Notes under the pieces: model-generated
The model's database searches: none
Told to the model about the DNA's origin: nothing
Seen by the model: only the letters and a program-made list of their open reading frames with translations
Source: Streptomyces coacervatus
GTDB taxonomy: Bacteria; Actinomycetota; Actinomycetes; Streptomycetales; Streptomycetaceae
Assembly (NCBI RefSeq): GCF_029223485.1
Contig: NZ_JARHTP010000018.1
Coordinates: forward strand, 124,001 to 188,000
Length of the DNA stretch: 64,000 nucleotides
Reading direction: 5' to 3'
In this document: positions 40,815 to 51,132 of the stretch, piece after piece
Layout of the letters: each line of letters opens with the position of its first letter
How positions within the stretch are numbered: the first letter of the stretch is position 1
Program-made: the position numbers and the translations under genes

Positions 40815-42269
40815 TCACGAGCGGATCCGCGAACCTGCGCGAGTTCGAGTCCAGCGTTCCAGCGCCGTGTGGAGTTGTTCGGGGTGCGGGGTGTCGGCGG
40901 CCCAGGCGATATGGCCGTCCGGGCGGATCAGGAGGGTGGTGCGCAGGGGGCCGTCGGGGGCGACCACTCGCAGCCAGTCCGTCTCAGGTACCGGGTGGCC
41001 TGCGGTGATCAGAACGAAACGGCCGTCGCGCAGCACCTCGTACAGCCGCTGCCCGCCCGCGATCCGCAGGTCGGGCGCCCGGCGGCCGGTGAGGCGGTGG
41101 CTGCCGGGCGGGGACGGGTAGGCGATGCCGATGCCGGAGAGCAGGCGCTCTCCCACGCCAGTGAGCGAGTTCGCCAGGGAGAGCAACGGCAGGGCGGCAT
41201 CCCGGAGTTGTCGCACCAGGCCGCTGCGGGGGGTGTTCAACACTCCTCGGGTGATGGCCCCGGAGACGCGCAGCGCCTGCTTTCCGACGGGGTGGCGCTC
41301 TCCCTCGTAGGAGTCGAGCAGCGGCTCTCCGGCCCGGCCCTGCGCGACCGCGGCCAGCTTCCAGCCCAGGTTGGCGGCGTCCTGCAGCCCCGTGTTCATC
41401 CCCATGCCTCCGGCGGGCGAGTGCACATGCGCGGCGTCGCCCGCCAGCAGCACCCGGCCGTCGCGGTAGCGCACGGCCTGCCGCTCGTCGCTGTGGAAGC
41501 GCGAGATCCAGCGCGGGTCGTGCATGCCGAAGTCGGTGCCGAGGACGCGACGCAGCAGGCCGGAGAGTTCCTCCGGGGTCGCGGGTGCGTCGTCGGGGCG
41601 GTCGTCGCCCGCGATGCGGCCGATCGCCCGGTACCAGCCGTCGCCGAAGGGGACGAGAGAGGCGAAGCCGTACTTGTTGGAGTTGGTGGTCACCGCGTCT
41701 GCGGGCACCGCCTTGAGCCGGACGTCGGCCAGCATCACCGAACGCACCACCGAGCGGCCGGGGAAGCCGATCCCGGTCAGCCGCCGCACGGCGCTGCGTA
41801 CGCCGTCGCATCCGACGACGTACGAGGCGCCGAAGGTGCCCTTGGCCGCCGTGTCCACGGCGACGCCGTCGGCCCGCTGCCGAAGCGCCACTACCTCGGC
41901 GCCCCGCACGATCCGCGCTCCGGCGGCGAGCGCGCGCCGTTCCAGCAGTTCCTCGACGTGGTACTGCGGGGTGATCAGCACGAACGGGAAGCGGGTGCGC
42001 AGCCGGTGCAGGCGCAGTTCGATCCTGCCGAACAGCCCCACCACGGGTGCCGTCCTGCCGCGGGCGACCAGTTCGTCGGCGAGGCCGCGCGCGTCCAGCA
42101 CCTCCAGGGTGCGGGCGTGCACCGCGAAGGCACGGGTCATGCCGGGGTCGGCGGCGCGTTCCCGCCGCTCCAGCAGGGTGACCCGCACCCCGGCCGCGGC
42201 CAGGTCCCCGGCCAGGAGGAGACCGGTGGGCCCGGCGCCCACCACCAGGACATCGGCGTTACGGGTCAT
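40815..42269 (-). CDS. FAD-dependent aromatic monooxygenase
   Basis: A 484-aa class A flavoprotein hydroxylase. ADVLVVGAGPTGLLLAGDLA binds ADP (residues 5-24), YVVGCDGVRSAVRRLTG is the DG motif, and RVLLAGDAAHVHSPAGGMGMNTGLQDA binds the FAD ribityl/phosphate. The C-terminal thioredoxin-like region is present. It uses NAD(P)H and O2 to hydroxylate an aromatic or enol substrate. It is last in the minus-strand operon and overlaps the methyltransferase by ATGA, so the two probably act in sequence (hydroxylation then O-methylation, or the reverse). Confidence 0.93.
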   Translation of the reverse strand: MTRNADVLVVGAGPTGLLLAGDLAAAGVRVTLLERRERAADPGMTRAFAVHARTLEVLDARGLADELVARGRTAPVVGLFGRIELRLHRLRTRFPFVLITPQYHVEELLERRALAAGARIVRGAEVVALRQRADGVAVDTAAKGTFGASYVVGCDGVRSAVRRLTGIGFPGRSVVRSVMLADVRLKAVPADAVTTNSNKYGFASLVPFGDGWYRAIGRIAGDDRPDDAPATPEELSGLLRRVLGTDFGMHDPRWISRFHSDERQAVRYRDGRVLLAGDAAHVHSPAGGMGMNTGLQDAANLGWKLAAVAQGRAGEPLLDSYEGERHPVGKQALRVSGAITRGVLNTPRSGLVRQLRDAALPLLSLANSLTGVGERLLSGIGIAYPSPPGSHRLTGRRAPDLRIAGGQRLYEVLRDGRFVLITAGHPVPETDWLRVVAPDGPLRTTLLIRPDGHIAWAADTPHPEQLHTALERWTRTRAGSRIRS

Positions 42270-43291
42270 GGCGCCGTCGCTTCGATCAGGTGCTGGTAGG
42301 AGTTGACCGGCCGTACGTCCCGGACGACCAGGCCGGCCCGCTCCACGAGCGCGAGCAGGCCCTGCCGGGTGTGCTTGCGGCCGCCGACGGTGAGCAGCAT
42401 CCGCAGGTCCATCGCGGTGCTGAACCGCTGCCCCGGGCCGTCGTCGACGAGGTTCTCGACGATGACCACCCTGGTTCCGGCGCGGGCCGTCCGTACGACA
42501 TTGCCGAGCACGACGGCGGCGTCCTCGTCGTTCATCCCCAGGATGTTCTTGAAGACGTACACGTCGACGCCGGCCGGGATCGCCTCACGGCAGTCTCCGG
42601 CCAACAGCCTTGCCCTGTCGGCCAGTTCACCGCCGTCGCGCAGCCGGGCGTCGGCGCCCGCGACCACGTCGGGCCGGTCGAACAGGATCCCCCGCACGCC
42701 GGGGTTGCGCTCCAGCAGCGCGGCCAGCAGGAAGCCCTGTCCGCCGCCGATGTCGGCGACGGTCCGCGCACCGGACAGCGGCAGGGCGTTCGCGACGGCC
42801 GCGGCGGACTGCCTGCTGGCCTGGGTCATCGCGCGGTCGAACACCGCCGCCGACTGAGGCCAGACCGTGTGCACGTGCTCGAAGAACTCCCCGCCGTACG
42901 TGGCGGCGAACACGTCCTTCCCGGTGCGCACCGACTCGTCGAGACGGCCCCACAGCTCCCAGGTCCACGGTTCGGTCAGCCACAGCACGAGCTGGTCGAG
43001 CCGGTCCGGGGAGTCCTCGCGCAGCAGTCGCGAGAGCTCCGTGTGGACGAACCGGCCCTCGGAGGTCTCGGCGAAGACCCCGTGGCCGGTGAGCGAGCGC
43101 AGCAGTCGCCGGAGCGCGTCGGGGTCGGCGTCGACCGCCACGGCGAGGCTCTCCGCCCTTGCCGGGGTGTCGCCGAGGACGTCGGCCAGGCCGAGCTTCA
43201 CGGCCGCACGCAGCGAGGCCGCGCAGCCGGCGCTCAGCGAGCGTTCCAACAGCCCCAGCACCTGCGGTTCGGTGGACGTTTCACAGGTCAC
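42266..43291 (-). CDS. SAM-dependent O-methyltransferase
   Basis: A 341-aa plant-type O-methyltransferase. The N-terminal dimerisation winged helix (LRAAVKLGLADVLGDTPARA, about 25-105) precedes the Rossmann domain with ADIGGGQGFLLAALLERNPG as SAM motif I. KNILGMNDEDA follows, at the position of the catalytic His in relatives (here the His is not obvious), then AMDLRMLLTVGGRKHT. GTG 43291 overlaps the upstream epimerase end by 11 bp, and the stop overlaps the monooxygenase ATG. It would methylate a hydroxyl or carboxyl group of the cluster product. Confidence 0.9.
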   Translation of the reverse strand: MTCETSTEPQVLGLLERSLSAGCAASLRAAVKLGLADVLGDTPARAESLAVAVDADPDALRRLLRSLTGHGVFAETSEGRFVHTELSRLLREDSPDRLDQLVLWLTEPWTWELWGRLDESVRTGKDVFAATYGGEFFEHVHTVWPQSAAVFDRAMTQASRQSAAAVANALPLSGARTVADIGGGQGFLLAALLERNPGVRGILFDRPDVVAGADARLRDGGELADRARLLAGDCREAIPAGVDVYVFKNILGMNDEDAAVVLGNVVRTARAGTRVVIVENLVDDGPGQRFSTAMDLRMLLTVGGRKHTRQGLLALVERAGLVVRDVRPVNSYQHLIEATAP

Positions 43292-44228
43292 GGTGGGAGG
43301 CCTCTCGGTCGGGGTGGGCTTCGACGGTGCCGGGAAAGTGCGCCTGAAGGGCCTGCCGGACCCCGTCCCGCCAGGACGTCGTGCAGGCGCCGGCGATGCT
43401 CCTGCGGCGGGTGTCGTCGAACGCGACGACGGCGCGGGTGACGTCGCTCGGCACGAAGTCGACCGGCACGCCGGTCAGTTCGGAGATGTACGTCATGAGG
43501 TCGCGCACGCCGACGACCTCGTCCCCGCCCCAGTTCACGACGGTCGCGGGGGTGCGGGCCGCGGCCCACAGCCGGGGCACGTGGCGCGCGATGTCGTCGG
43601 TGTGGATCGGGGAGCAGTAGTGCTGTTCTTCGTGAGGTACGGCGATGGGGTTCCCGGCGAGCATCTGCCGGTGCAGGATCACCGGGAGCCCGCCGTGCCC
43701 ATGGGGGCCGTAGGCGACGTTGAGCCGGGCGATGGTGGTGGGCAGGCCGAGCGTCACGGCGAGCGCACGTACGGCGCCCTCGGTGGCCAGCTTGCCGACC
43801 GGGTACGTCGGCAGCCATGCCGAGACGGTGCCCAGCGGGTCGCCCTCGGTGTACCGGTGGTCCGGTGCCTTGGGCGCGTAGACCGCGCTGGTGGAGACGT
43901 ACAGGAAAGCCTCGGCGCGGCGGCAGTGGGTCATCAGGCGGCCGGTGGCGACGGAGTTCACCGCCACGACCTCCTCGAAGTCGCTGCCGCCGCGCTCGAC
44001 CGCCGCGTGCAGGACGTGCGTGAAGTCGTCGGGCAGACCGCCGAGTTCGTCCACGGCCATGTCCCAGCGCCACGTCCGTATGCCCCGGTCCTTCAGGCGC
44101 CGCTCCGTCTCCGGGTCCGAGAAGCGGCCCGTGCACCACACCTCGTTGTGCTCCGCGAGCGTCTCGGCCGCGGTGCGCGCCACCAGGCCGGTCGCCCCGG
44201 TGATCAGGATCTTCTTCCCGGCTAGCAC
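43281..44228 (-). CDS. NAD(P)-dependent epimerase/dehydratase-like reductase
   Basis: A 315-aa extended SDR: KILITGATGLVARTAAETLA as the Rossmann start, STSAVYAPK supplying the catalytic Ser, and YPVGKLATEGAVRAL as the Tyr-Lys pair. GTG 44228 overlaps the synthetase stop by seven bases (GTGCTAG). Extended SDRs reduce ketones or epimerise sugars. Next to a thioesterase-ending synthetase and a methyltransferase it likely reduces or dehydrates an intermediate. Confidence 0.9.
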   Translation of the reverse strand: MLAGKKILITGATGLVARTAAETLAEHNEVWCTGRFSDPETERRLKDRGIRTWRWDMAVDELGGLPDDFTHVLHAAVERGGSDFEEVVAVNSVATGRLMTHCRRAEAFLYVSTSAVYAPKAPDHRYTEGDPLGTVSAWLPTYPVGKLATEGAVRALAVTLGLPTTIARLNVAYGPHGHGGLPVILHRQMLAGNPIAVPHEEQHYCSPIHTDDIARHVPRLWAAARTPATVVNWGGDEVVGVRDLMTYISELTGVPVDFVPSDVTRAVVAFDDTRRRSIAGACTTSWRDGVRQALQAHFPGTVEAHPDREASHRDL

Positions 44229-46990
44229 TGGGGTGCACCGCCTTCTCCGAGCGCCCGGTCGAGCTCGGCCCGCAGCACCGACTGGAAGGCGGCCACATGC
44301 TTCGGTCCCATGAGGGTGTAGTGCTCGCCCGGCACATCGAGGTACCGGGGTGGCTCGCGGGTGAAGTCCGACCAGCGGCTGAGTTCGTTGTCGAGCCAGT
44401 CCTGCTTGCTGCCGCGCAGCGGGACGGCGTAAAAGACGCTCATCCGCGCGACCGTGCCGGAGGGCCGGTAGGTCCGGCCGAGGCCGGTCAGGCCGTCGGC
44501 GAGGTCCGCCCAGGCGGTGAACCTGTCCAGATCCAGGTCGAGTTCGGTGAGCCGGTCCGGGGCGGCGAGGGCGATCAGACGGGCGAGCTGCTCCTGCCTG
44601 CTCAGCGGGCGCAAGTCGGCCGGCAGTGTCTTCGCCTGCTGCTGGGAGATCAGGTCGAGGAACATCGCCAGGTTGACCGCGGTCTCGACGAAGTCCAGCT
44701 CGTCCATGCGGTACTTGATGTGCGGCGGCAGATTGAAGCTGCCGAGGAAGTCCACCCGCTCGCCCTGCGCCTCCAGCAGCTTGGCCACCTCGAAGGCCAC
44801 CGCCGCGCCGAAGGAGTACCCGGCGATCGCATAAGGGCCGTGCGGCTGCTTGGCGCGGATCGCGTCCGCGTAGGTGCGCACCATCTCCGCGAAGCTCTCG
44901 AAGGGCTTCTCCCCCGGGTTGAACCCGCGTGCCCGAAGGGCGTAGAAGGGCCGCTCGTGCACGAAGTACTTGGCCAGGTTGACGAAGACGAGCACCTCGC
45001 CGACCCCGGGGTGGACACAGAAGAGGGGCGTCCCGTCCCCGCTGGTCTGCAGCGGGACGATCGGGTCGTAAGGAGTGCTCTCCCCGCTTTGGCCCGCCTC
45101 GATCCGCGCGGCCAGCTCCCGGACGCTGGGCGAGGTGAGGACCGCGAGGACCGGCAGGTCGGCGCCGGGGAAGCGCCGGGAGACCAGGCTCTTGAGGCGC
45201 AGGATGTCCAGCGAGGTTCCGCCGAGGTCGAAGAAGCTCGCGGTGGCGCTGATCGTGGACGGTTCGGCGTCGAAGAGCTCGCCGTACAGCTCCGCGAGCG
45301 TCTCCTCCGTAGGTCCGAACGGCTCGACATGGCCCCCGAGTTGACGGGTGATCAGCTCCCGGACGGAGTCCACATGCCCGGCGTAGTCACCGGCCTCCAG
45401 CCGGCGCCGCATCAGCGCTCGCGGGATCTTGCCCAGGCTCGTCTTCGGGAAGGCGTCCTTGGGCAGCGGCAGCAGCAGCGCCGGACGGAAACCCCAGTGC
45501 AGTACGACACTGTTCCTGACCGCGACGATCAGACGGTGGAGCGCCGCCTCGTCGCCGGCCACGTCGGGGGTGACGGCGAACGCGACCGCGAGCTGCTCGG
45601 TGTCGCCGCCCCGCGGGCGCGTCGGGAACGCGGCGACGAAGGACTTCTCGATGCCGTCGAGGTCGCCGAGCACCGACTCGATGTCGTGGCTGTGGTAGTT
45701 GACGCCGTTGACGATGACGCTGTCCTTGCTCCGCCCCACGAGGGTCAGCCGCTCCCCGTCGAGCCGGCCGAGGTCACCGGTGCGGAACCAGCCGTCCGCC
45801 GTGAACGCGGCCCCGGTCGCCTCCTCGTTGTTCCAGTACCCGCCCGTGATCATCGGTCCCGTGAGCTGCACCTCGCCGACCTCGCCGTCCCCCGCCGCGA
45901 CCCTGATCCGCAGCCCGCGGACCGGTCGGCCGACCGAGGCGAACTCGGCGCCGTGGTCGGCGTCGGGGAACTCCCGGTTGTAGATGCTGCCGGCGCAGGT
46001 CTCGGTCATCCCGAACGCGGGCCACAGGGCCCCGCGGTGCAGTCCGTACGGGGCCAGCCGGTCGAGGAAGCCGACGCCCGTGGCGACCGGATTCGCCTCA
46101 CCACCGGAGACGATGTGCCGTACGCAGGACAGGTCCAGCGGCAGGGGGTGCGGCAGCTGATCGAGGGCCTTGTTGATCAGCCCCAGCAGGAAGTTGGGGG
46201 TGAACGTCATCGTCACCCGGTGGGCGTCCATCAGCCTGAGGAAGTGCGTGGGGTCGGCCAGTACCGACTCCGGTGATGTGTGCAGCTGCACGGCGCCCAC
46301 GGACAGGGGCAGCAGATGTGCCTCCAGCAGTGCGGCGACATGGTCGTAGGAGATCCAGTTGAGCGTCACGTCCGCGGGGGTGAGCGACTGCGTCTCGGCC
46401 TTCGCCGCCATGGAGGCCAGCAGGTTTCCGTGGGTGAGCCGGACCGCCTTGGCGGCGCCGGTGGAGCCGGAGGTGAGGACCAGCAGAGCGGTGTCGTCGG
46501 GAGAGGCGGGGGTCGACTCGGCCGTGTCGGTCGCGGTCAGGGCCAGCTCTTCGATCGTGGTGACCGACAGCCCCTGGACCGCGGGGAGTTCCTCGCGCGT
46601 ACGGCTGTCGGTGACCACGAGCGGGCCGTCGAGCAGCGTGTCGACATGGTTCAACTGCGCTGCCCAGCGCTGCGGGTCGGTCCGGACGGGGACCAGCGGG
46701 CAGACGGGGATGCCGCCGAGCAGACAGGCCCAGAAGGCCGGGATGAAGTCCTCGGGCCGCTCCAGCAGCAGTGCCACGGCGCGGCCCGGGCGAACTCCCT
46801 TCTCGTGCAGGGCGTTCAGCAGGCGCAGCGACTCGTTCAGGAGCTGCGGATAGGTGTGCTCCAGGGGTTGCTCCGAGGAGAGGTAGCGCACCCCGTGCTC
46901 GGGGAACTCCGCCGCCGCCCGCACCAGCAGAGCGCCCAGACCGCGTCCCTCGACCGCTCGACGGACCGGTATCTCCTGGATCGTTGTCAT
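44222..46990 (-). CDS. Adenylation-carrier-thioesterase (A-T-TE) synthetase
   Basis: A 922-aa tri-domain enzyme. The AMP-forming domain (about 15-530) has LLVLTSGSTGAAKAVRLTHG, LWPAFGMTETCAG, GWFRTGDLGRL and a C-terminal FPKTSLGKIPRALMRR with the catalytic lysine. The carrier domain has FFDLGGTSLDIL, with Ser593 for phosphopantetheine. The thioesterase domain has GYSFGAAVAFEV (Ser726) and DVPGEHYTLMG (His890). The segment ISYDHVAALLEAHL resembles aryl-pyruvate- or fatty-acyl-activating A domains. Size and order match stand-alone synthetases that dimerise aryl-pyruvates to furanones or quinones, but an acyl substrate is equally possible. It is second in the minus-strand operon. Confidence 0.9.
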   Translation of the reverse strand: MTTIQEIPVRRAVEGRGLGALLVRAAAEFPEHGVRYLSSEQPLEHTYPQLLNESLRLLNALHEKGVRPGRAVALLLERPEDFIPAFWACLLGGIPVCPLVPVRTDPQRWAAQLNHVDTLLDGPLVVTDSRTREELPAVQGLSVTTIEELALTATDTAESTPASPDDTALLVLTSGSTGAAKAVRLTHGNLLASMAAKAETQSLTPADVTLNWISYDHVAALLEAHLLPLSVGAVQLHTSPESVLADPTHFLRLMDAHRVTMTFTPNFLLGLINKALDQLPHPLPLDLSCVRHIVSGGEANPVATGVGFLDRLAPYGLHRGALWPAFGMTETCAGSIYNREFPDADHGAEFASVGRPVRGLRIRVAAGDGEVGEVQLTGPMITGGYWNNEEATGAAFTADGWFRTGDLGRLDGERLTLVGRSKDSVIVNGVNYHSHDIESVLGDLDGIEKSFVAAFPTRPRGGDTEQLAVAFAVTPDVAGDEAALHRLIVAVRNSVVLHWGFRPALLLPLPKDAFPKTSLGKIPRALMRRRLEAGDYAGHVDSVRELITRQLGGHVEPFGPTEETLAELYGELFDAEPSTISATASFFDLGGTSLDILRLKSLVSRRFPGADLPVLAVLTSPSVRELAARIEAGQSGESTPYDPIVPLQTSGDGTPLFCVHPGVGEVLVFVNLAKYFVHERPFYALRARGFNPGEKPFESFAEMVRTYADAIRAKQPHGPYAIAGYSFGAAVAFEVAKLLEAQGERVDFLGSFNLPPHIKYRMDELDFVETAVNLAMFLDLISQQQAKTLPADLRPLSRQEQLARLIALAAPDRLTELDLDLDRFTAWADLADGLTGLGRTYRPSGTVARMSVFYAVPLRGSKQDWLDNELSRWSDFTREPPRYLDVPGEHYTLMGPKHVAAFQSVLRAELDRALGEGGAPQC

Positions 46991-47018
46991 GATCTCTTCC
47001 TTCGGCGTCGACGGCAGG

Positions 47019-47966
47019 TCAGGCCGGGTGCGGGACCGGGGCCTTGAAGCGCTGGGAGGGGACCTCCGGCAGGGTGCGACGGGCCAGGCCGGCGAGGGTG
47101 GCGCCGGGGCCGATGTCCAGGAACGCGGTGGAGTCCAGCTCCTCGTGGAGGACGTTCAGGGTGTCCGCCCAGCGGACCGGGCTGACCAGCTGACGCGCGC
47201 ACAGGTCACGCCAGTGGCCGCCGCCTCGGTGGGGGCGGGCGTCGACGTTGGCCACCACGGGGACCGCCCCGGTGGCGAAGCTCGTCAGTTCCAGGGCCCG
47301 GCGCAGGGCCGTGCCGGCGGGCTCCATGTAGGGGCTGTGGCAGGCGGCGGTGACCGGCAGGACGCTGTAGCGCAGGCCGGCCCCGGCCGCACGGGCGGCG
47401 GTGGCCTCCACGGCACTGCGGCTGCCGGCGATCACCGTCTGCTGGGGGCTGTTGTGGTTGGCGAGCCACAGCTCGGCACCGTCCCGGCGGGCCTGCGCCA
47501 CCAGGGCCGTGACCTGTTCCGGGTCGCCGCCCATCACGGCGGCCATCGCTCCGGGCCGCTGCCGGGCCGCCTCGGCCATGGCCCGGCCCCGCTCGCCCAC
47601 CAGCCAGGCGCCGTCCGTCACCGACAGCACCCCGGCGGCCACCAGCGCCGAGTACTCGCCGAGGCTGTGCCCGGCGACTGCCACCACCTGCGCGGACGGT
47701 TCGTGCCGGTGGAACTCCGACCAGGCCAGCAGGGACGCGGTGAACACCGAGATCTGGGCGTGGTCGGTGCGGGACAGGGTCTCCTGGTCCGCCGTCAGCA
47801 GCAGCTCGGCGACGTCGAAGCCGGAGGCCCGGGAGACGGAGTCGACCAACTCCCAGGACGGCGTGTCCCGCCACGGCTCGCCCATACCGGGGCGCTGCAC
47901 CCCCTGACCGGGGAAAAGGACGGCGTACCGCGGCTCGGCGGTGGACTCCTGAACGTGCGCGGCCAT
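47019..47966 (-). CDS. Malonyl-CoA:ACP acyltransferase (FabD-like)
   Basis: A 315-aa acyltransferase: AVLFPGQGVQRPGMG start, nucleophile motif GHSLGEYSA, and the active-site His in AACHSPYMEPA. It would load malonyl groups onto the ACP fused to the KAS III at 53863. It is the first gene of the minus-strand operon (28 bp before the A-T-TE gene) and divergent from the acyl-CoA carboxylase. A primary-metabolism fabD is not needed here, so this is a dedicated pathway copy. Confidence 0.92.
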   Translation of the reverse strand: MAAHVQESTAEPRYAVLFPGQGVQRPGMGEPWRDTPSWELVDSVSRASGFDVAELLLTADQETLSRTDHAQISVFTASLLAWSEFHRHEPSAQVVAVAGHSLGEYSALVAAGVLSVTDGAWLVGERGRAMAEAARQRPGAMAAVMGGDPEQVTALVAQARRDGAELWLANHNSPQQTVIAGSRSAVEATAARAAGAGLRYSVLPVTAACHSPYMEPAGTALRRALELTSFATGAVPVVANVDARPHRGGGHWRDLCARQLVSPVRWADTLNVLHEELDSTAFLDIGPGATLAGLARRTLPEVPSQRFKAPVPHPA

Positions 47967-48186
47967 GATCTGCCCTTTCGAGATTCCGACGACGGTCGGG
48001 AACATCGTCCGAGGGGGCCGCTCAAGTTCCGGACCGCTTTTCTCTCACACCCCGCCTGCCTTTCACTCAAGGCCCGGAACAGAAGTCGGCGGCTTTTTCA
48101 CGGCTTGAGTCAGGCATTGTCCAGGGCCCCGAACCCTTCTTCCGGGCGGCCTCGGTCCAGAGGGCGTCCGGATGGGAGGACAAGGC
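47967..48186. promoter_or_regulatory. Central divergent promoter of the biosynthetic cluster
   Basis: This 220-bp interval separates the FabD operon (minus) from the carboxylase operon (plus) and must hold both main promoters. GTTCCGG (48026-48032) and CCGGAAC (48074-48080) are inverted copies within it. No clear receptor-type box was identified. Confidence 0.5.
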
Positions 48187-49805
<1,619 letters not shown>

Positions 49806-49809
<4 letters not shown>

Positions 49810-50009
49810 ACGCCGCCTTCCGTGTCGTACGCGGCAACCCGGATCCGGACGAACTGGCCGCGCTGGTGGCCGTGTTGACCGTACTTCGGACACGCGCCGC
49901 CACCGCTGACGACGCCCCCGCGCCCACCGTTCCGCGTGCGACCTGGGACCGGGCCGGCAACGGCTACAGCAGTCCGCTCGCCTGGGTGGTCCAGCGAACA
50001 GCCCCTTGA
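49806..50009 (+). CDS. accE: Acyl-CoA carboxylase epsilon subunit
   Basis: A 67-aa protein: NAAFRVVRGNPDPDELAALVAVLTVLRTR, then a Pro-rich linker and TWDRAGNGYSSPLAWVV. This is the pattern of the small epsilon subunits that stabilise actinomycete acyl-CoA carboxylase complexes. GTG 49806 overlaps the beta-subunit stop by four bases, fixing the start. Confidence 0.9.
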
Positions 50010-50082
50010 GTTCGCTTTTAGTGAGCGCTTTGCCACCTCCCCCGACAATGAAATCAAGCGAGAGAAAAGGGAATTGGATCCC

Positions 50083-51132
50083 ATGACCTCCACCGAAAAG
50101 AAGACCTGCCTGCCGGGTGCCGCGAACCTCGAATTCATGCGCACCGTGGACCGTTCTCTGCTGCACCGCTGGGCACTTTCCGAGGTGTTTCTCACCGACG
50201 CCCGCCAGACCGGCGAGGAGGAATATCTCGCCGCCGCCCAACTCCCCCCGCTGCACGCCTACTACACCGGGCACACCTCGCGGCTCGGCTGCCCCGACCC
50301 GATGCTGCTGCTGGAGTGCTGCCGGCAGGCCGAGACCTACGGCGGCCACGAGTACGCCGGGGTCTCGCGCAAGAGCAAGTTCCTGCTGCGGAACTGGTCG
50401 ATGGAGCTGCCGGGGCTGCTCACCCTCCCGCAGCAGGAGCAGCCCGGCGAGCTGCGGATCTCGGTGCGCACCAGCAACCGCCGCGGCACGCCCGGCGATG
50501 TGCGCCGGCTGTCCTTCGGCATCGACATGAAGCTCGCCCAGCGCTGCCTCGGCTTTGTGCGCATGGACGTCGGCTACATCCCTGCCGAGGTCTACGACAC
50601 GGTCCGCCTGCAGGGCCGCGGCCGGCCGCTGGTGCCGTTCAAGGACCTGCCCCGCCAGACCGCGTACGTCGACCCGCACCTGGTCGGCCGCAGCGACCCG
50701 GCGAACGTCGTCCTCAGCTCCGCCACCGTGGGCAGCGACAACGCCACCGCGACCGTACGGGTCCCGCTGGAGAACCGCAGCATGTTCGACCACGGGCAGG
50801 ACCATGTGCCCGGCATGGTGCTCATGGAGGCGGCCCGGCAGCTGTGCCTGCTCGGCGTGTCCGACCTGTGGGGCGCCTCGGTCAGCCGCAGCACGGTGGC
50901 CGGCTTCGAGTTCTCCTTCACCCGCTACGCCGAGCTGGACGCCCCCACGACGGTGCACATCCGCAAGACCGAGCCGTACGCGCACGAGGACAACCTCAGC
51001 CTGATGCTCCCGGACCTCAGGACCTTCCACATCGACTTCGAGCAGGACGGCGACATCATCGCCTCCGGTCAGATGCACACCACGACGGCGTCGACGGGCG
51101 TGCCGCTGCTCGACGGCGAGGAGTGCATATGA
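50083..51132 (+). CDS. AfsA-like hotdog protein (butenolide/gamma-butyrolactone synthase family)
   Basis: A 349-aa member of the AfsA family, with two repeated hotdog-like halves: LHAYYTGHTSRLGCPDPMLLLECCRQAETYGGH in the first, and SMFDHGQDHVPGMVLMEAARQLCLLG with FSFTRYAELDAPTTV in the second. AfsA-type enzymes condense a beta-ketoacyl thioester with dihydroxyacetone phosphate or a related ketose to give butenolides. This copy lies inside the metabolic operon, between the carboxylase and a KAS III-like gene (ATGA overlap), rather than beside a receptor gene. That suggests a role in product assembly, or as a dehydratase-like hotdog enzyme, rather than signalling. Confidence 0.85.
   Translation: MTSTEKKTCLPGAANLEFMRTVDRSLLHRWALSEVFLTDARQTGEEEYLAAAQLPPLHAYYTGHTSRLGCPDPMLLLECCRQAETYGGHEYAGVSRKSKFLLRNWSMELPGLLTLPQQEQPGELRISVRTSNRRGTPGDVRRLSFGIDMKLAQRCLGFVRMDVGYIPAEVYDTVRLQGRGRPLVPFKDLPRQTAYVDPHLVGRSDPANVVLSSATVGSDNATATVRVPLENRSMFDHGQDHVPGMVLMEAARQLCLLGVSDLWGASVSRSTVAGFEFSFTRYAELDAPTTVHIRKTEPYAHEDNLSLMLPDLRTFHIDFEQDGDIIASGQMHTTTASTGVPLLDGEECI

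Noticed and set aside
44222..46990. Firm assignment as a p-terphenyl or furanone synthetase
   Set aside because: Domain order fits, but no prephenate-related or transaminase genes are nearby and A-domain specificity cannot be read by eye, so the substrate is left open.
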